Shown piece by piece: positions 1 through 6,185 of a DNA stretch of 6,185 nt. The DNA is from Trueperaceae bacterium (GTDB taxonomy: Bacteria > Deinococcota > Deinococci > Deinococcales > Trueperaceae), in assembly GCA_007122815.1 (NCBI GenBank), contig SKSV01000056.1:1-6185 (forward strand), written 5' to 3'. Position numbers and translations under genes: made by a program. The notes below the pieces were generated by a model. It was not told the DNA's origin. It saw only the letters and a program-made list of their open reading frames with translations, and ran no database searches. The number at the start of each line of letters is the position of its first letter. Within the stretch, counting starts at the first letter, position 1.

Positions 1-494
1 GCGCGGATCATCAGGATCCCGGCGAGTTCCCCGTGCGCGCCTGCCGCCGGCTGCAAGCTAACGGCGTGCATGCCCGTCAGGCTCGCGAGGTCCTCCTGCA
101 GTTCTGCCAACACGCTCAGGATGCCTTGTGCGTCGCTCTCGTCCTGGTACGGGTGTACCTGCTCGAAGCGCGCGGCGACGTCCTCGTGCAGCTTGGGGTT
201 GTACTTCATCGTGCACGACCCCAGCGGGTACACGTTCCCGTCGATCGAGAACTGACGGTGCGCCAGTTGCGTGTAGTGGCGGACCAAGTCGAGCTCGGCC
301 ACCTCCGGCAGCTTCGGCGGCTCGCTGCGCAGGTGTTCCTCGCCCAGCAGCTCGGCCATCGCTCGACCCTCCACCTTCGGCGGCCGAGCCGCGCGGCGCC
401 CTGGTGAGGAACGCTCGAAGATCAAGGGGTAACTCGCGTCGCGGAAACGGTCGGCCGGGTCCACGCCACGCGGGCTCGCGCTCGCGCCGCTCAT
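1..494 (-). CDS. gcvPB: Glycine dehydrogenase (decarboxylating) subunit 2, N-terminal part, cut by window edge
   Basis: This is the second half of the split P-protein of the glycine cleavage system. Together with GcvPA it forms the PLP enzyme that decarboxylates glycine and passes the aminomethyl group to lipoyl-GcvH in the cytoplasm. I translated 164 codons by hand from the reverse strand; the frame is open to the window edge. The signature YPLGSCTMKYNPK lies at residues 89-101, followed by HPYQ at 114-117 and SLQPAAGAHGE at 146-156, all typical of GcvPB near the start of the PLP domain. The PLP-binding lysine lies further along and is outside the window. The start is an ATG overlapping the gcvPA stop as ATGA, with a consensus GGAGGT ribosome site six bases upstream (positions 501-506), so translation is probably coupled to gcvPA. 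The family is usually near 480-500 aa, so about two thirds is missing here. Confidence 0.95.
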   Translation of the reverse strand, partial: MSGASASPRGVDPADRFRDASYPLIFERSSPGRRAARPPKVEGRAMAELLGEEHLRSEPPKLPEVAELDLVRHYTQLAHRQFSIDGNVYPLGSCTMKYNPKLHEDVAARFEQVHPYQDESDAQGILSVLAELQEDLASLTGMHAVSLQPAAGAHGELAGILMIR

Positions 495-1840
495 GCCGGC
501 ACCTCCGCTCGCGCCGCTCCCGCGATGACGCCCAGCTCCCGCAGGCAACCCACCAGCGCCGCGATGTCGGCCTCGGTGGTCAGCTCCGTCGCGGCCAGCG
601 TCACGGCGTGACCCAGACCGAAGGCCTCGGGCACCGGGACTCCGGCGCGAAGGCCGCGCTCGCCGAGCTGCCGTCGCAGCGTCTTGGGTTCGCGGTCGAC
701 GCGGAGCACGAACTCGTTGAAGAAGCGCGCTCCGCTGAGCACCTCGGCCCCTGCCGAGCGCAAGGCTTCAGCTAGCTCGTGGGCGCGCCGCACGCTGCCC
801 TCGGCCATCTCGCGCAGGCCTTGGGGACCGAGCGCGGCGATGTTGATCGTGGCCATCAACGCGGTCAGCTGGTGGTTGGAGCAGATGTTCGACTTCGCCT
901 TGCTGCGGCGGATGTGTTGCTCGCGCGCCTGAAGCGTCAGCACGAAGCCGCGCCGGCCCTCGACGTCGGTGGTCTGCCCGACCAGGCGACCCGGTAGCTG
1001 TCGCAGTAGGGCCTCGGTTACCACCATGAAGCCGAAGCTGGGGCCGCCGAAGCCGACCGGGTTCCCCAGGGGTTGGCCGTCACCGACGGCAATGTCGGCG
1101 CCGTACTCGCCGGGGCTCTGAAGCACCGCGAGCGAGAGCGGGTCCACCGCCGCCACCAGCAGAGCGCCCGCTGCGTGCGCCGCGTCGGCGAGCCCGCGCA
1201 TGGGCTCGAGAGTGCCGAGGAAGTTCGGGTTCTGCACGACCAAGCAGGCGACGTCCGCGCCGACCTCCACAGCCGGGGTCGTCAAGTCGTGCAGCTCGAT
1301 CACCTCGAGCTCCAGACCGAGCGGCCACAGGTACGTCTGCAAGACCTCGATCGTCTCCGGGTGCGCTCCGCGCGAGACGAGCACCTTGTCGCGGCGGGTC
1401 TGACGCACCGCCGCCAGGGCGGCCTCGGCGACTGCCGAGGCGCCGTCGTAGAGGGATGCGTTCGACGCCGCCAGCCCGGTGAGCTCGCACATCATGCTCT
1501 GGTACTCGAAAGTGGCTTGCAGGACCCCCTGCGAGACCTCGGGTTGGTACGGCGTGTAGGCGGTGACGAACTCGCTCTGGAACGCCAGCTTGGGAGTCAC
1601 GGCGGGGATGAAGTGCTTGCGTACACCGCCGCCCAGGAAGTTCGGGCCGCTGGTCCGATCGCGCGCCGCCAGGGCCTCGACCCGCTCCATCAGGCTCACC
1701 TCGTCGAGCGGCTCGGCCAGCTGGATGGGTGGGTCGCGCAAGGCTTCTGGTAGGTCGTCGAACAGTTCCTCGGAGCGCTCCAGACCGATGGCGCCGAGGG
1801 CGCGTCTGATCTCCTCCTCGGTGTGTGGTACGTACGGCAT
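491..1840 (-). CDS. gcvPA: Glycine dehydrogenase (decarboxylating) subunit 1
   Basis: This is the N-terminal half of the two-subunit P-protein, partner of GcvPB in decarboxylating glycine. With the start at 1840 it is 449 aa, close to the usual ~448 aa of GcvPA. Recognisable family blocks are YTPYQPEVSQG (residues 95-105), a Met-Cys-Glu-Leu-Thr-Gly stretch near 117-122, NASLYDGASA (127-136), GDGQPLGNPVGFGGPSFGF (253-271) and REQHIRRSKAKSNIC (306-320). The frame stays open upstream to 1933, but that longer version would overlap gcvH by about 90 bases and begins with an Arg-rich stretch unlike the family. The ATG at 1840 gives the expected MPYVPHT beginning, two bases after the gcvH stop, with a GAGG-like ribosome site inside the end of gcvH. 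The split P-protein is common in Deinococcota and Firmicutes; E. coli has one fused chain. Confidence 0.96.
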   Translation of the reverse strand: MPYVPHTEEEIRRALGAIGLERSEELFDDLPEALRDPPIQLAEPLDEVSLMERVEALAARDRTSGPNFLGGGVRKHFIPAVTPKLAFQSEFVTAYTPYQPEVSQGVLQATFEYQSMMCELTGLAASNASLYDGASAVAEAALAAVRQTRRDKVLVSRGAHPETIEVLQTYLWPLGLELEVIELHDLTTPAVEVGADVACLVVQNPNFLGTLEPMRGLADAAHAAGALLVAAVDPLSLAVLQSPGEYGADIAVGDGQPLGNPVGFGGPSFGFMVVTEALLRQLPGRLVGQTTDVEGRRGFVLTLQAREQHIRRSKAKSNICSNHQLTALMATINIAALGPQGLREMAEGSVRRAHELAEALRSAGAEVLSGARFFNEFVLRVDREPKTLRRQLGERGLRAGVPVPEAFGLGHAVTLAATELTTEADIAALVGCLRELGVIAGAARAEVPA

Positions 1841-1842
1841 GC

Positions 1843-2229
1843 TCAGTCTGCCTCGGCCACGGCCTCGTAGCCGGCCGCGTCCAGGAGCTCTTCCCACGCC
1901 GCGGGTTCGTCGACGCGCAGCTTGAACAACCAACCGCCCTCGTAAGGGGCCTCGTTGATGGCTTCTGGCGCGTCCTCGAGCGCTTCGTTCACGGCCACTA
2001 CCTCGCCCGCCAGCGGTGCGTAGATGTCCGAAGCCGTCTTCACCGACTCCACCACCGCGATCGCATCTCCCGCGGAGACCTTGCGACCGACCTCGGGTAG
2101 CTCGACGAAGACGACGTCACCGAGCTGATCCTGCGCGAAGTCGCTGATGCCGACCGTGACGATGCCGTCCTCCGGAGCGCTCGTCCACTCGTGCGAACTC
2201 ATGTAGCGAAGAGTGTCTGGGGTCTGCAT
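1843..2229 (-). CDS. gcvH: Glycine cleavage system H protein (lipoyl carrier)
   Basis: This small carrier protein shuttles the aminomethyl intermediate between P-protein, T-protein and dihydrolipoamide dehydrogenase on a lipoyl arm. It has 128 aa, the normal family length. The N-terminus reads LRYMSSHEW (8-16), the classic H-protein opening. The lipoylation motif [17 protein letters not shown] spans 61-77, with Lys64 as the predicted lipoyl-lysine. The glycine- and tryptophan-containing stretch EGGWLFKL (97-104) matches the conserved C-terminal strand. A strong ribosome site, GAGGAGAGG, lies five bases before the ATG (positions 2235-2243). It sits 33 bases after gcvT and two bases before gcvPA, so it is almost certainly co-transcribed with both. 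Lipoylating enzymes are not in the window. Confidence 0.97.
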   Translation of the reverse strand: MQTPDTLRYMSSHEWTSAPEDGIVTVGISDFAQDQLGDVVFVELPEVGRKVSAGDAIAVVESVKTASDIYAPLAGEVVAVNEALEDAPEAINEAPYEGGWLFKLRVDEPAAWEELLDAAGYEAVAEAD

Positions 2230-2262
2230 GTATGCCTCTCCTCGAGACTGAGCCTAACTGCC

Positions 2263-3324
2263 TCAGCTGCTGTAGAAGGGGGGCACGACGACCGTCGCCG
2301 GATGCGCCTGACCCCTGATGAGCACTGAGAGCGCGGTCCCAGGCTCGGCGTGGCTGGTCCTCACCCAAGCCATCGCGATGGCTTCGCGCGTGAGTGGCGA
2401 GAGGGTGCCGGAGGTGACCTCTCCCAACGGCCCGCCGCGCTCGTCAACGACCTCGTACCCCTGGCGAGCGACACCCCGGCCGGTGAGCTTCATGCCCACC
2501 AGCCGGCGCCCGGGATCGACTCCCCACATGGCTTCACGCCCGTAGAAGGGTTTGTCCTTCACCACCCACGCGAAGGGGGTGGCGAGGGGGTTGGTGTCCG
2601 GCCCGAGCTCGTGGCCGTACAGCGGGAACCCGGCCTCGAGGCGCAGGGTGTCACGCGCCCCCAGACCGCATGGGGCGGCACCCGCCTCGATCAGCAGGTC
2701 CCAGACCGCGCCGGCGTCCTCGGGAGCCACGAAGACCTCGAAACCGTCCTCTCCCGTGTAGCCCGTGCGCGCGAGGCGCACCGGGCAGGCGCCGATGCTG
2801 GCGTCCAACGTCTGGTTCTTACGCACGGAAGCGAGGTCGCTGTCGCTCACTCGCTCCACGGCCAGCGCCGCTCCCGGCCCCTGGACGGCGAGGAGCGCCC
2901 AGCGCTCCGACTCGTCCGCGAGCTCCACGTCGAAGAGCTCCGCGAGCTCGCGCAGGTGCGAAGCGACCACCTCCACGTTGCCGGCGTTGGCGACGATCAG
3001 GTAGTCCAGCTCGGCGTCGCGGTAGACGTAGAGGTCGTCGACGAGTCCGCCCCGATCGTTGGGCAGCATCGAGTACTGGCCCCTGCCGTGCTTCAGACGC
3101 CCGGCGTCGTTCAAGGTGCTCCAGCGCAGGAACTCCACCACCTGCGGACCGGTGACGCGCAACTGGCCCATGTGGCTGACGTCGAACAACCCCACTTCCT
3201 GACGGACGGCAAGGTGCTCCTGGTTGATGCCGCTCGGGTACTGGATGGGCATGGCCCAGCCGGCGAAGTCGACGATGCGCGCGCCGGACGCCTCGTGCCG
3301 ATCGTAAAGCGGTGTGCGTTGCAT
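2263..3324 (-). CDS. gcvT: Glycine cleavage system T protein (aminomethyltransferase)
   Basis: This enzyme releases ammonia from the aminomethyl group held on lipoyl-GcvH and transfers the one-carbon unit to tetrahydrofolate, giving 5,10-methylene-THF. It is 353 aa from the ATG at 3324 (family usually 360-375). Typical blocks are the N-terminal TPLYDRHEASGARIVDFAGW (4-23), LFDVSHMGQLRVTG (46-59), GGLVDDLYVYR (92-102), RTGYTGEDGFEVF (186-198) and the LGARDTLRLEAGFPLYGHEL stretch (221-240). Asp97 of the LVDD motif corresponds to the catalytic aspartate; the GEDGFE Glu is the known folate-contacting region. The start is uncertain: a GTG six codons upstream (3342) has an AGGA about 12 bases before it, whereas the ATG has no ribosome site but fits the family N-terminus and could be leaderless. 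It follows mglA by 52 bases on the same strand. Confidence 0.96.
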   Translation of the reverse strand: MQRTPLYDRHEASGARIVDFAGWAMPIQYPSGINQEHLAVRQEVGLFDVSHMGQLRVTGPQVVEFLRWSTLNDAGRLKHGRGQYSMLPNDRGGLVDDLYVYRDAELDYLIVANAGNVEVVASHLRELAELFDVELADESERWALLAVQGPGAALAVERVSDSDLASVRKNQTLDASIGACPVRLARTGYTGEDGFEVFVAPEDAGAVWDLLIEAGAAPCGLGARDTLRLEAGFPLYGHELGPDTNPLATPFAWVVKDKPFYGREAMWGVDPGRRLVGMKLTGRGVARQGYEVVDERGGPLGEVTSGTLSPLTREAIAMAWVRTSHAEPGTALSVLIRGQAHPATVVVPPFYSS

Positions 3325-3332
3325 CAGGCCCG

Positions 3333-3338
3333 ACGATA
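3333..3338 (-). promoter_or_regulatory. Possible -10 element for gcvT (leaderless type)
   Basis: On the minus strand, TATCGT ends eight bases before the gcvT ATG and is preceded by TGG, which resembles an extended -10 (TGnTATnnT). No convincing -35 hexamer is seen. In Deinococcus many mRNAs are leaderless, with a TAnnnT box about seven bases before the start codon. The arrangement here, together with the missing ribosome site, suggests an internal promoter allowing gcvT to be transcribed separately from mglBA. The six-base motif is weak evidence on its own. Confidence 0.3.
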
Positions 3339-3362
3339 CCACGCGTCGAGCGCGTCCTGGTC

Positions 3363-3376
3363 GGGGCAGACGCCCC
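3363..3376 (-). other. Short GC hairpin directly after the mglA stop
   Basis: Immediately after the mglA stop codon, on the minus strand, GGGGC and GCCCC can pair around a four-base loop GTCT. The stem is only five base pairs and no T-run follows, so it does not look like a full intrinsic terminator. It might stabilise the 3' end of the mglBA message or weakly attenuate read-through into gcvT. Confidence 0.25.
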
Positions 3377-3963
<587 letters not shown>

Positions 3964-3967
<4 letters not shown>

Positions 3968-4467
3968 GGTTGCGTACGCTTCCCGAACAGACCGTCGAAG
4001 AGCTTGGCGGCGTCGTCGCTGAAGGCCTCGTCGAGGTCCAGCGTCGGGGGCGGTCCGTGATCCTCGGCCAGCGCCTCCAGCAGGCGCACCACGGCCTGCT
4101 TGGTGAACAGCTTGACCTTCCCGAGCGCAGCAGAGCCGTCGAACACCGTGACCAGCAGCGCCTCCGTACCGAGCTCCTCGACGTACGTGCCGACATCGGC
4201 GCCTTGCTGCACGGTCTCGCGGAAGGCGTCCTCACCGAAGAGCTTGGCGATCGCCACGTTCGCCGAGTGGTTCGACGCGATGAGGGTCGCCAGCGAGTCG
4301 AGCGAGGGCGGCTTGGGCGCCCAGACTGCGCGTTGGTGCACGAGCACGAAGCCCTTGAGGTCGACGATCAGCGCGTAGCGCGCGTGGCACTTGACCAACA
4401 GGTCCGCCAGCACCGCTTCGACGCGCTCGTACGTCTCGCCGTACAGGTCGAGCGAGGGCTCCAGCAT
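3964..4467 (-). CDS. mglB: MglB, roadblock/LC7-domain partner of MglA
   Basis: This is a homodimeric Roadblock/LC7 protein that binds MglA and acts as its GTPase-activating protein; Thermus and Myxococcus work also implicates its C-terminal helix in nucleotide exchange. It is 167 aa, close to the ~163 aa Thermus protein. The beginning [16 protein letters not shown] resembles Thermus MglB. The roadblock core runs from about residue 15 to 130, including [14 protein letters not shown] (29-42), [14 protein letters not shown] (49-62) and LGKVKL (115-120). The tail [12 protein letters not shown] (151-162) would be the C-terminal MglA-contacting helix. The start at 4467 fits the family N-terminus; no ribosome site is visible before it, but a TAGCAT box sits five bases upstream, consistent with a leaderless message. 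It overlaps mglA by four bases and is divergent from nagB. Confidence 0.95.
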
Positions 4468-4477
4468 GCGCCATGCT
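4463..4477. repeat. Inverted repeat across the mglB start codon
   Basis: Six-base arms AGCATG and CATGCT are separated by CGC and form a perfect inverted repeat. On the minus strand it contains both most of the TAGCAT box and the mglB ATG. It could be a protein-binding site or a chance palindrome; at this length chance cannot be excluded. Confidence 0.35.
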
Positions 4478-4478
4478 A
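4473..4478 (-). promoter_or_regulatory. Possible -10 element for mglB (leaderless type)
   Basis: TAGCAT on the minus strand ends five bases before the mglB ATG and matches TAnnnT. No good -35 hexamer is present at 16-19 bases upstream. With no ribosome site before mglB, this placement fits the leaderless promoters common in Deinococcus, and would start the mglB-mglA(-gcv) transcript at or very near the ATG. Confidence 0.35.
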
Positions 4479-4531
4479 CCCGCTGCCTCTGGCACGGTAC
4501 GTGAAACCTCCGATACGCCTGCGCCCGGGTC

Positions 4532-4547
4532 GACGCTTGGTAGCGTC
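4532..4547. promoter_or_regulatory. Palindrome in the mglB/nagB intergenic region, possible operator
   Basis: GACGCT and AGCGTC form perfect six-base arms around TGGT, 13 bases before the nagB ATG and upstream of its GGAG ribosome site. In this position it could be an operator for a regulator of nagB or a small 5' leader hairpin. No regulator gene is in the window and I cannot match it to a named operator. Confidence 0.35.
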
Positions 4548-4560
4548 AGCTTGGAGCCTC

Positions 4561-5364
4561 ATGGAGATCATCATCCGACCTACCCCCGCTCACGCCGCCC
4601 GACTCGTCGCCCGGCTCGTCGCCGACCGCGTCAACGCCCAGCCGAACCTGGTCCTGGGCTGCGCGACGGGCCGCACGATGGACCCCGTCTACGCTTCCCT
4701 CGTCGCGTTCCACGGCACCGGCGAGGTGGACCTCTCGGGCATCACCACCTTCAACCTCGACGAGTACGTCGGTCTACCGGAAGAGGACCCGCGCTCGTAC
4801 CACCACTACATGCGCGAGCACCTCTTCGACCCCGTGGGCCTACCGCCGGAGCGCACCCACCTGCCCGCGGGCAACGCCACCGATCTCCCGGAGGAGGCGC
4901 GGGAGTACGAGCGGCGCATAGTCGCGGCCGGCGGCATCGACCTGCAGTTGCTCGGCCTGGGCGTCACCGGGCACATAGGCTTCAACGAGCCGCTCTCGTC
5001 GCTGATGTCGCGCACGCGGGAGAAGGCCCTGACCCCCGAGACGCGCGCTCAGAACGCCGGGCTCTTCGGCGGAGACCCGGCCGCCGTCCCGAAGCGCGGG
5101 CTCACCATGGGTGTCGGCACCATCCTCGAAGCCCGCTCGGTGCTGATGCTCGTTACAGGGGAGGCCAAGGCGTCAGTGCTGGCCGCGGCGACCGAAGGAC
5201 CGATAACGGCGCGCATCAGCGCCACCGCGCTGCAACTGCACCCGCGATGCACGGTCGTCGTCGACGAGGCCGCCGCGAGCGAGCTCGAGGGGGTCGACTA
5301 CTACCGCTTCCTCTACGCCGAGGAGCCCGAGTGGGCACCCTACCGGAGCGACCCGGCCTACTAG
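4561..5364 (+). CDS. nagB: Glucosamine-6-phosphate deaminase
   Basis: The enzyme converts glucosamine-6-phosphate to fructose-6-phosphate and ammonia, linking amino-sugar (GlcNAc, chitin, peptidoglycan) breakdown to glycolysis in the cytoplasm. It is 267 aa against 266 in E. coli. Recognisable blocks are LVLGCATGRTMDPVY (30-44, phosphate binding), TTFNLDEYVGL (62-72) with Asp67 matching E. coli Asp72, GHIGFNEP (137-144) with His138 and Glu143 matching His143 and Glu148, SRTREKALT (150-158) and TMGVGTIL (182-189). The residue equal to E. coli Asp141 is Thr136; Bacillus NagB, as I recall it, has Asn there. Arg153 and Lys155 align with allosteric-site residues Arg158 and Lys160, but E. coli Thr161 is Ala156. 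The frame is open far upstream; the ATG at 4561 is chosen because it gives the family N-terminus (MEIIIRP) and has GGAG four bases before it. No nagA or transporter gene is adjacent. Confidence 0.94.
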   Translation: MEIIIRPTPAHAARLVARLVADRVNAQPNLVLGCATGRTMDPVYASLVAFHGTGEVDLSGITTFNLDEYVGLPEEDPRSYHHYMREHLFDPVGLPPERTHLPAGNATDLPEEAREYERRIVAAGGIDLQLLGLGVTGHIGFNEPLSSLMSRTREKALTPETRAQNAGLFGGDPAAVPKRGLTMGVGTILEARSVLMLVTGEAKASVLAAATEGPITARISATALQLHPRCTVVVDEAAASELEGVDYYRFLYAEEPEWAPYRSDPAY

Positions 5365-5389
5365 GCAGCCGCTTCAGGCTCGCCGTGTC

Positions 5390-5406
5390 AACTCAGTAAG
5401 TGAGTT
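5390..5406 (+). terminator. Weak hairpin after nagB, possible terminator
   Basis: AACTCA and TGAGTT pair around GTAAG, 25 bases after the nagB stop and before the tRNA promoter. The six-base-pair stem is AT-rich and only a short TT lies at its end, so it is a poor intrinsic terminator. It is the only hairpin I see that could end the nagB transcript ahead of the tRNA gene. Confidence 0.25.
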
Positions 5407-5417
5407 AGTGCGCTCGC

Positions 5418-5447
5418 TTGCCGCTCCACGGCGCCGCAAGCTATACT
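5418..5447 (+). promoter_or_regulatory. Sigma-70 type promoter for tRNA-Met
   Basis: The -35 hexamer TTGCCG (5418-5423) and -10 hexamer TATACT (5442-5447) are 18 bases apart, matching 4/6 and 5/6 of consensus. Transcription would start near 5454, giving a leader of about 27 bases before the mature tRNA at 5481. Such short leaders, removed by RNase P, are usual for single tRNA genes. This is the best promoter in the window. Confidence 0.7.
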
Positions 5448-5452
5448 CCGGG

Positions 5453-5474
5453 ACGCCGGTGAGGCCACGCCGGT
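5453..5474 (+). repeat. Two direct copies of ACGCCGGT in the tRNA leader
   Basis: The octamer ACGCCGGT occurs at 5453-5460 and again at 5467-5474, 14 bases apart, between the -10 box and the 5' end of the tRNA. It lies in the predicted pre-tRNA leader. No function is known to me; the copies may be chance in GC-rich DNA. Confidence 0.4.
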
Positions 5475-5480
5475 CGACGA

Positions 5481-5557
5481 GGCGATGTAGCTCAGCTGGT
5501 TAGAGCGCACGACTCATAATCGTGAGGTCGACGGTTCGAGCCCGTCCATCGCTACCA
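5481..5557 (+). tRNA. tRNA-Met (CAT), elongator
   Basis: A complete 77-base cloverleaf can be drawn: acceptor stem GGCGATG with CATCGCT (a G-U pair at 1:72), D stem GCTC/GAGC, anticodon stem CACGA/TCGTG around loop CTCATAA (anticodon CAT), variable loop AGGTC, T stem GACGG/CCGTC with loop TTCGAGC, discriminator A and an encoded CCA at 5555-5557. It is not the initiator: the anticodon stem lacks the three G-C pairs and position 1:72 is not a C-A mismatch. A lysidine-modified tRNA-Ile with the same CAT anticodon is the alternative, and its anticodon loop can look identical. The acceptor stem here (G4-C69, A5-U68) lacks the C4-G69/C5-G68 pairs that favour TilS in E. coli, and the whole gene closely resembles the Bacillus elongator tRNA-Met as I remember it, including the G1-U72 pair. 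Confidence 0.93.
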
Positions 5558-5564
5558 CGACCGA

Positions 5565-5592
5565 CGCCCGCTCACCACGTGGTGGGCGGGCG
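5565..5592. terminator. Strong hairpin between convergent tRNA-Met and AI-2E gene
   Basis: Twelve-base arms CGCCCGCTCACC and GGTGGGCGGGCG pair fully (one G-U pair) around the loop ACGT, starting eight bases after the tRNA 3' end. It lies between two convergent genes, so it could stop transcription from both sides. Neither side has a clear T-run; on the plus strand a pyrimidine-rich CTCCTGTC follows. It may therefore serve as a terminator of the U-poor kind or as an RNA 3'-end stabiliser. Confidence 0.6.
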
Positions 5593-5608
5593 CTCCTGTC
5601 GCTCATCC

Positions 5609-6185
5609 TCACTCGCCGCGGTAGAAGCGGCTCGTCTTGTAGTGCTCGTCGAGCAACGCCGTCACGAAGGCGACCACCGGGACCGCGAGGATCGCGGCGA
5701 TCAGCCCCCCGAACGCGAACCCGCCTATCACGGCCAGGATGACCGTCACCGGGTGCAGGTTGGTGGACCGCGACAAGATCATCGGCGTCAGCACGTGGTT
5801 GTCGATCTGGTTCGCGATCACGAACACGAGGATCACGAAGACCACCTGCCACCAGCCGCCGGCGATGGCGATGATGACGGCCGGGATGGCGGGCAGGATC
5901 GAACCGAGGAACGGCACGATGTTGAGGAGCCCGGCGATCAAACCGATGAACCCCGCGAGCGGGAGCCCGATGATCGTCAGGCCGACGAAGACCATCACGC
6001 CGACGGCGACGGCGATGAGGAGCTGCCCGCGGATGTACCCGCCCATGGCCGTGTCGAGCGTCTGGGCTAGCGACCGGACCCTGTCGCGGTACTTCCGGGG
6101 GATGGCCTCGAAGAACGCGGCGGTGAAGCGGTGGTAGCCGTAGAGCACGTAGATCGTCAGGATGAAGACCAGCGCCACCTGGAAC
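5609..6185 (-). CDS. AI-2E family transporter (PF01594-type membrane protein), C-terminal part, cut by window edge
   Basis: This is a polytopic inner-membrane protein of the AI-2E transporter family (YdgG/TqsA, PerM and YtvI-like). Members have been linked to autoinducer-2 export, Na+(Li+)/H+ antiport or other exchange, so the substrate cannot be told from sequence. The 191 residues seen are the C-terminal half or more; the reading frame is open to the window edge, so no start is visible (a GTG at 6178 is internal). A first hydrophobic segment at the edge is followed by a charged stretch (AIPRKYRDRVRSLAQTLD). Then come hydrophobic segments with the family blocks GGYIRGQLL, the long Gly/Pro-rich segment NIVPFLGSILPAIPA, and NHVLTPMILSRSTNLHP before a last hydrophobic stretch ending in DEHYKTSRFYRGE. 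The family is usually 330-380 aa. It converges on the tRNA-Met gene and shows no link to the other genes here. Confidence 0.9.
   Translation of the reverse strand, partial: FQVALVFILTIYVLYGYHRFTAAFFEAIPRKYRDRVRSLAQTLDTAMGGYIRGQLLIAVAVGVMVFVGLTIIGLPLAGFIGLIAGLLNIVPFLGSILPAIPAVIIAIAGGWWQVVFVILVFVIANQIDNHVLTPMILSRSTNLHPVTVILAVIGGFAFGGLIAAILAVPVVAFVTALLDEHYKTSRFYRGE

Noticed and set aside
1073..1753. Plus-strand open frame of 226 codons antisense to gcvPA
   Set aside because: Shadow of the gcvPA frame caused by high GC; no family motifs and no upstream ribosome site.
1841..1933. Upstream extension of gcvPA by 31 codons
   Set aside because: It would overlap the end of gcvH, and is a low-complexity Arg/Gly stretch unlike GcvPA; the ATG at 1840 fits the family.
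3325..3376. Glycine riboswitch upstream of gcvT
   Set aside because: The gap to mglA is only 52 bases, too short for a glycine aptamer, and nothing resembling one is visible.
3970..4560. N-terminal extension of the nagB frame by 197 codons
   Set aside because: The extension runs antisense through mglB, has no NagB-like sequence, and the ATG at 4561 has a ribosome site and the family N-terminus.
5481..5557. tRNA gene as an integration (att) site for a mobile element
   Set aside because: No integrase, no duplicated tRNA 3' end and no foreign-looking genes on either side within the window.
5522..6070. Plus-strand open frame after the tRNA, Asp/His/Arg-rich
   Set aside because: Antisense shadow of the AI-2E membrane protein gene; hydrophobic codons read backwards give the charged repeats, and it begins inside the tRNA.

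Overview
The window looks like ordinary chromosomal DNA from a high-GC member of the Deinococcota (Deinococcus-Thermus), possibly a Truepera-like lineage. This rests mainly on the MglB/MglA pair, whose lengths (167 and 196 aa) and motifs resemble the Thermus and Deinococcus proteins as I remember them. It also fits the split glycine decarboxylase and the high-GC codon use. The lineage is an inference from recognised motifs; no database search was run.

Layout. On the minus strand, reading from about 4467 down to 1, six genes are tightly packed: mglB, mglA, gcvT, gcvH, gcvPA and gcvPB (the last is cut by the window start). mglB/mglA and gcvPA/gcvPB each overlap by the four bases ATGA. gcvH and gcvPA are 2 bases apart, gcvT and gcvH 33 bases, and mglA and gcvT 52 bases. 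The set therefore reads as one transcription unit or two nested ones. On the plus strand, nagB (glucosamine-6-phosphate deaminase) starts at 4561, divergent from mglB across a 93-base intergenic region. It is followed by an elongator tRNA-Met gene (5481-5557) with its own good promoter. Convergent to the tRNA, on the minus strand, is the C-terminal part of an AI-2E family membrane protein that runs off the right edge. A strong GC-rich hairpin lies between the two convergent genes.

How the genes work together. GcvPA/GcvPB (decarboxylase), GcvH (lipoyl carrier) and GcvT (aminomethyltransferase) are three of the four components of the glycine cleavage system, which converts glycine to CO2, ammonia and methylene-tetrahydrofolate. 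The fourth, dihydrolipoamide dehydrogenase, is not in the window. MglA is a small Ras-like GTPase and MglB its roadblock-domain partner; this pair sets polarity in other bacteria. NagB feeds amino sugars into glycolysis.

I found no clearly new system. The points worth a second look are the Thr at the NagB position that is Asp141 in E. coli, the linkage of mglBA to the gcv genes, -10-like boxes placed as in leaderless Deinococcus transcripts before mglB and gcvT, and several small palindromes in the intergenic regions.
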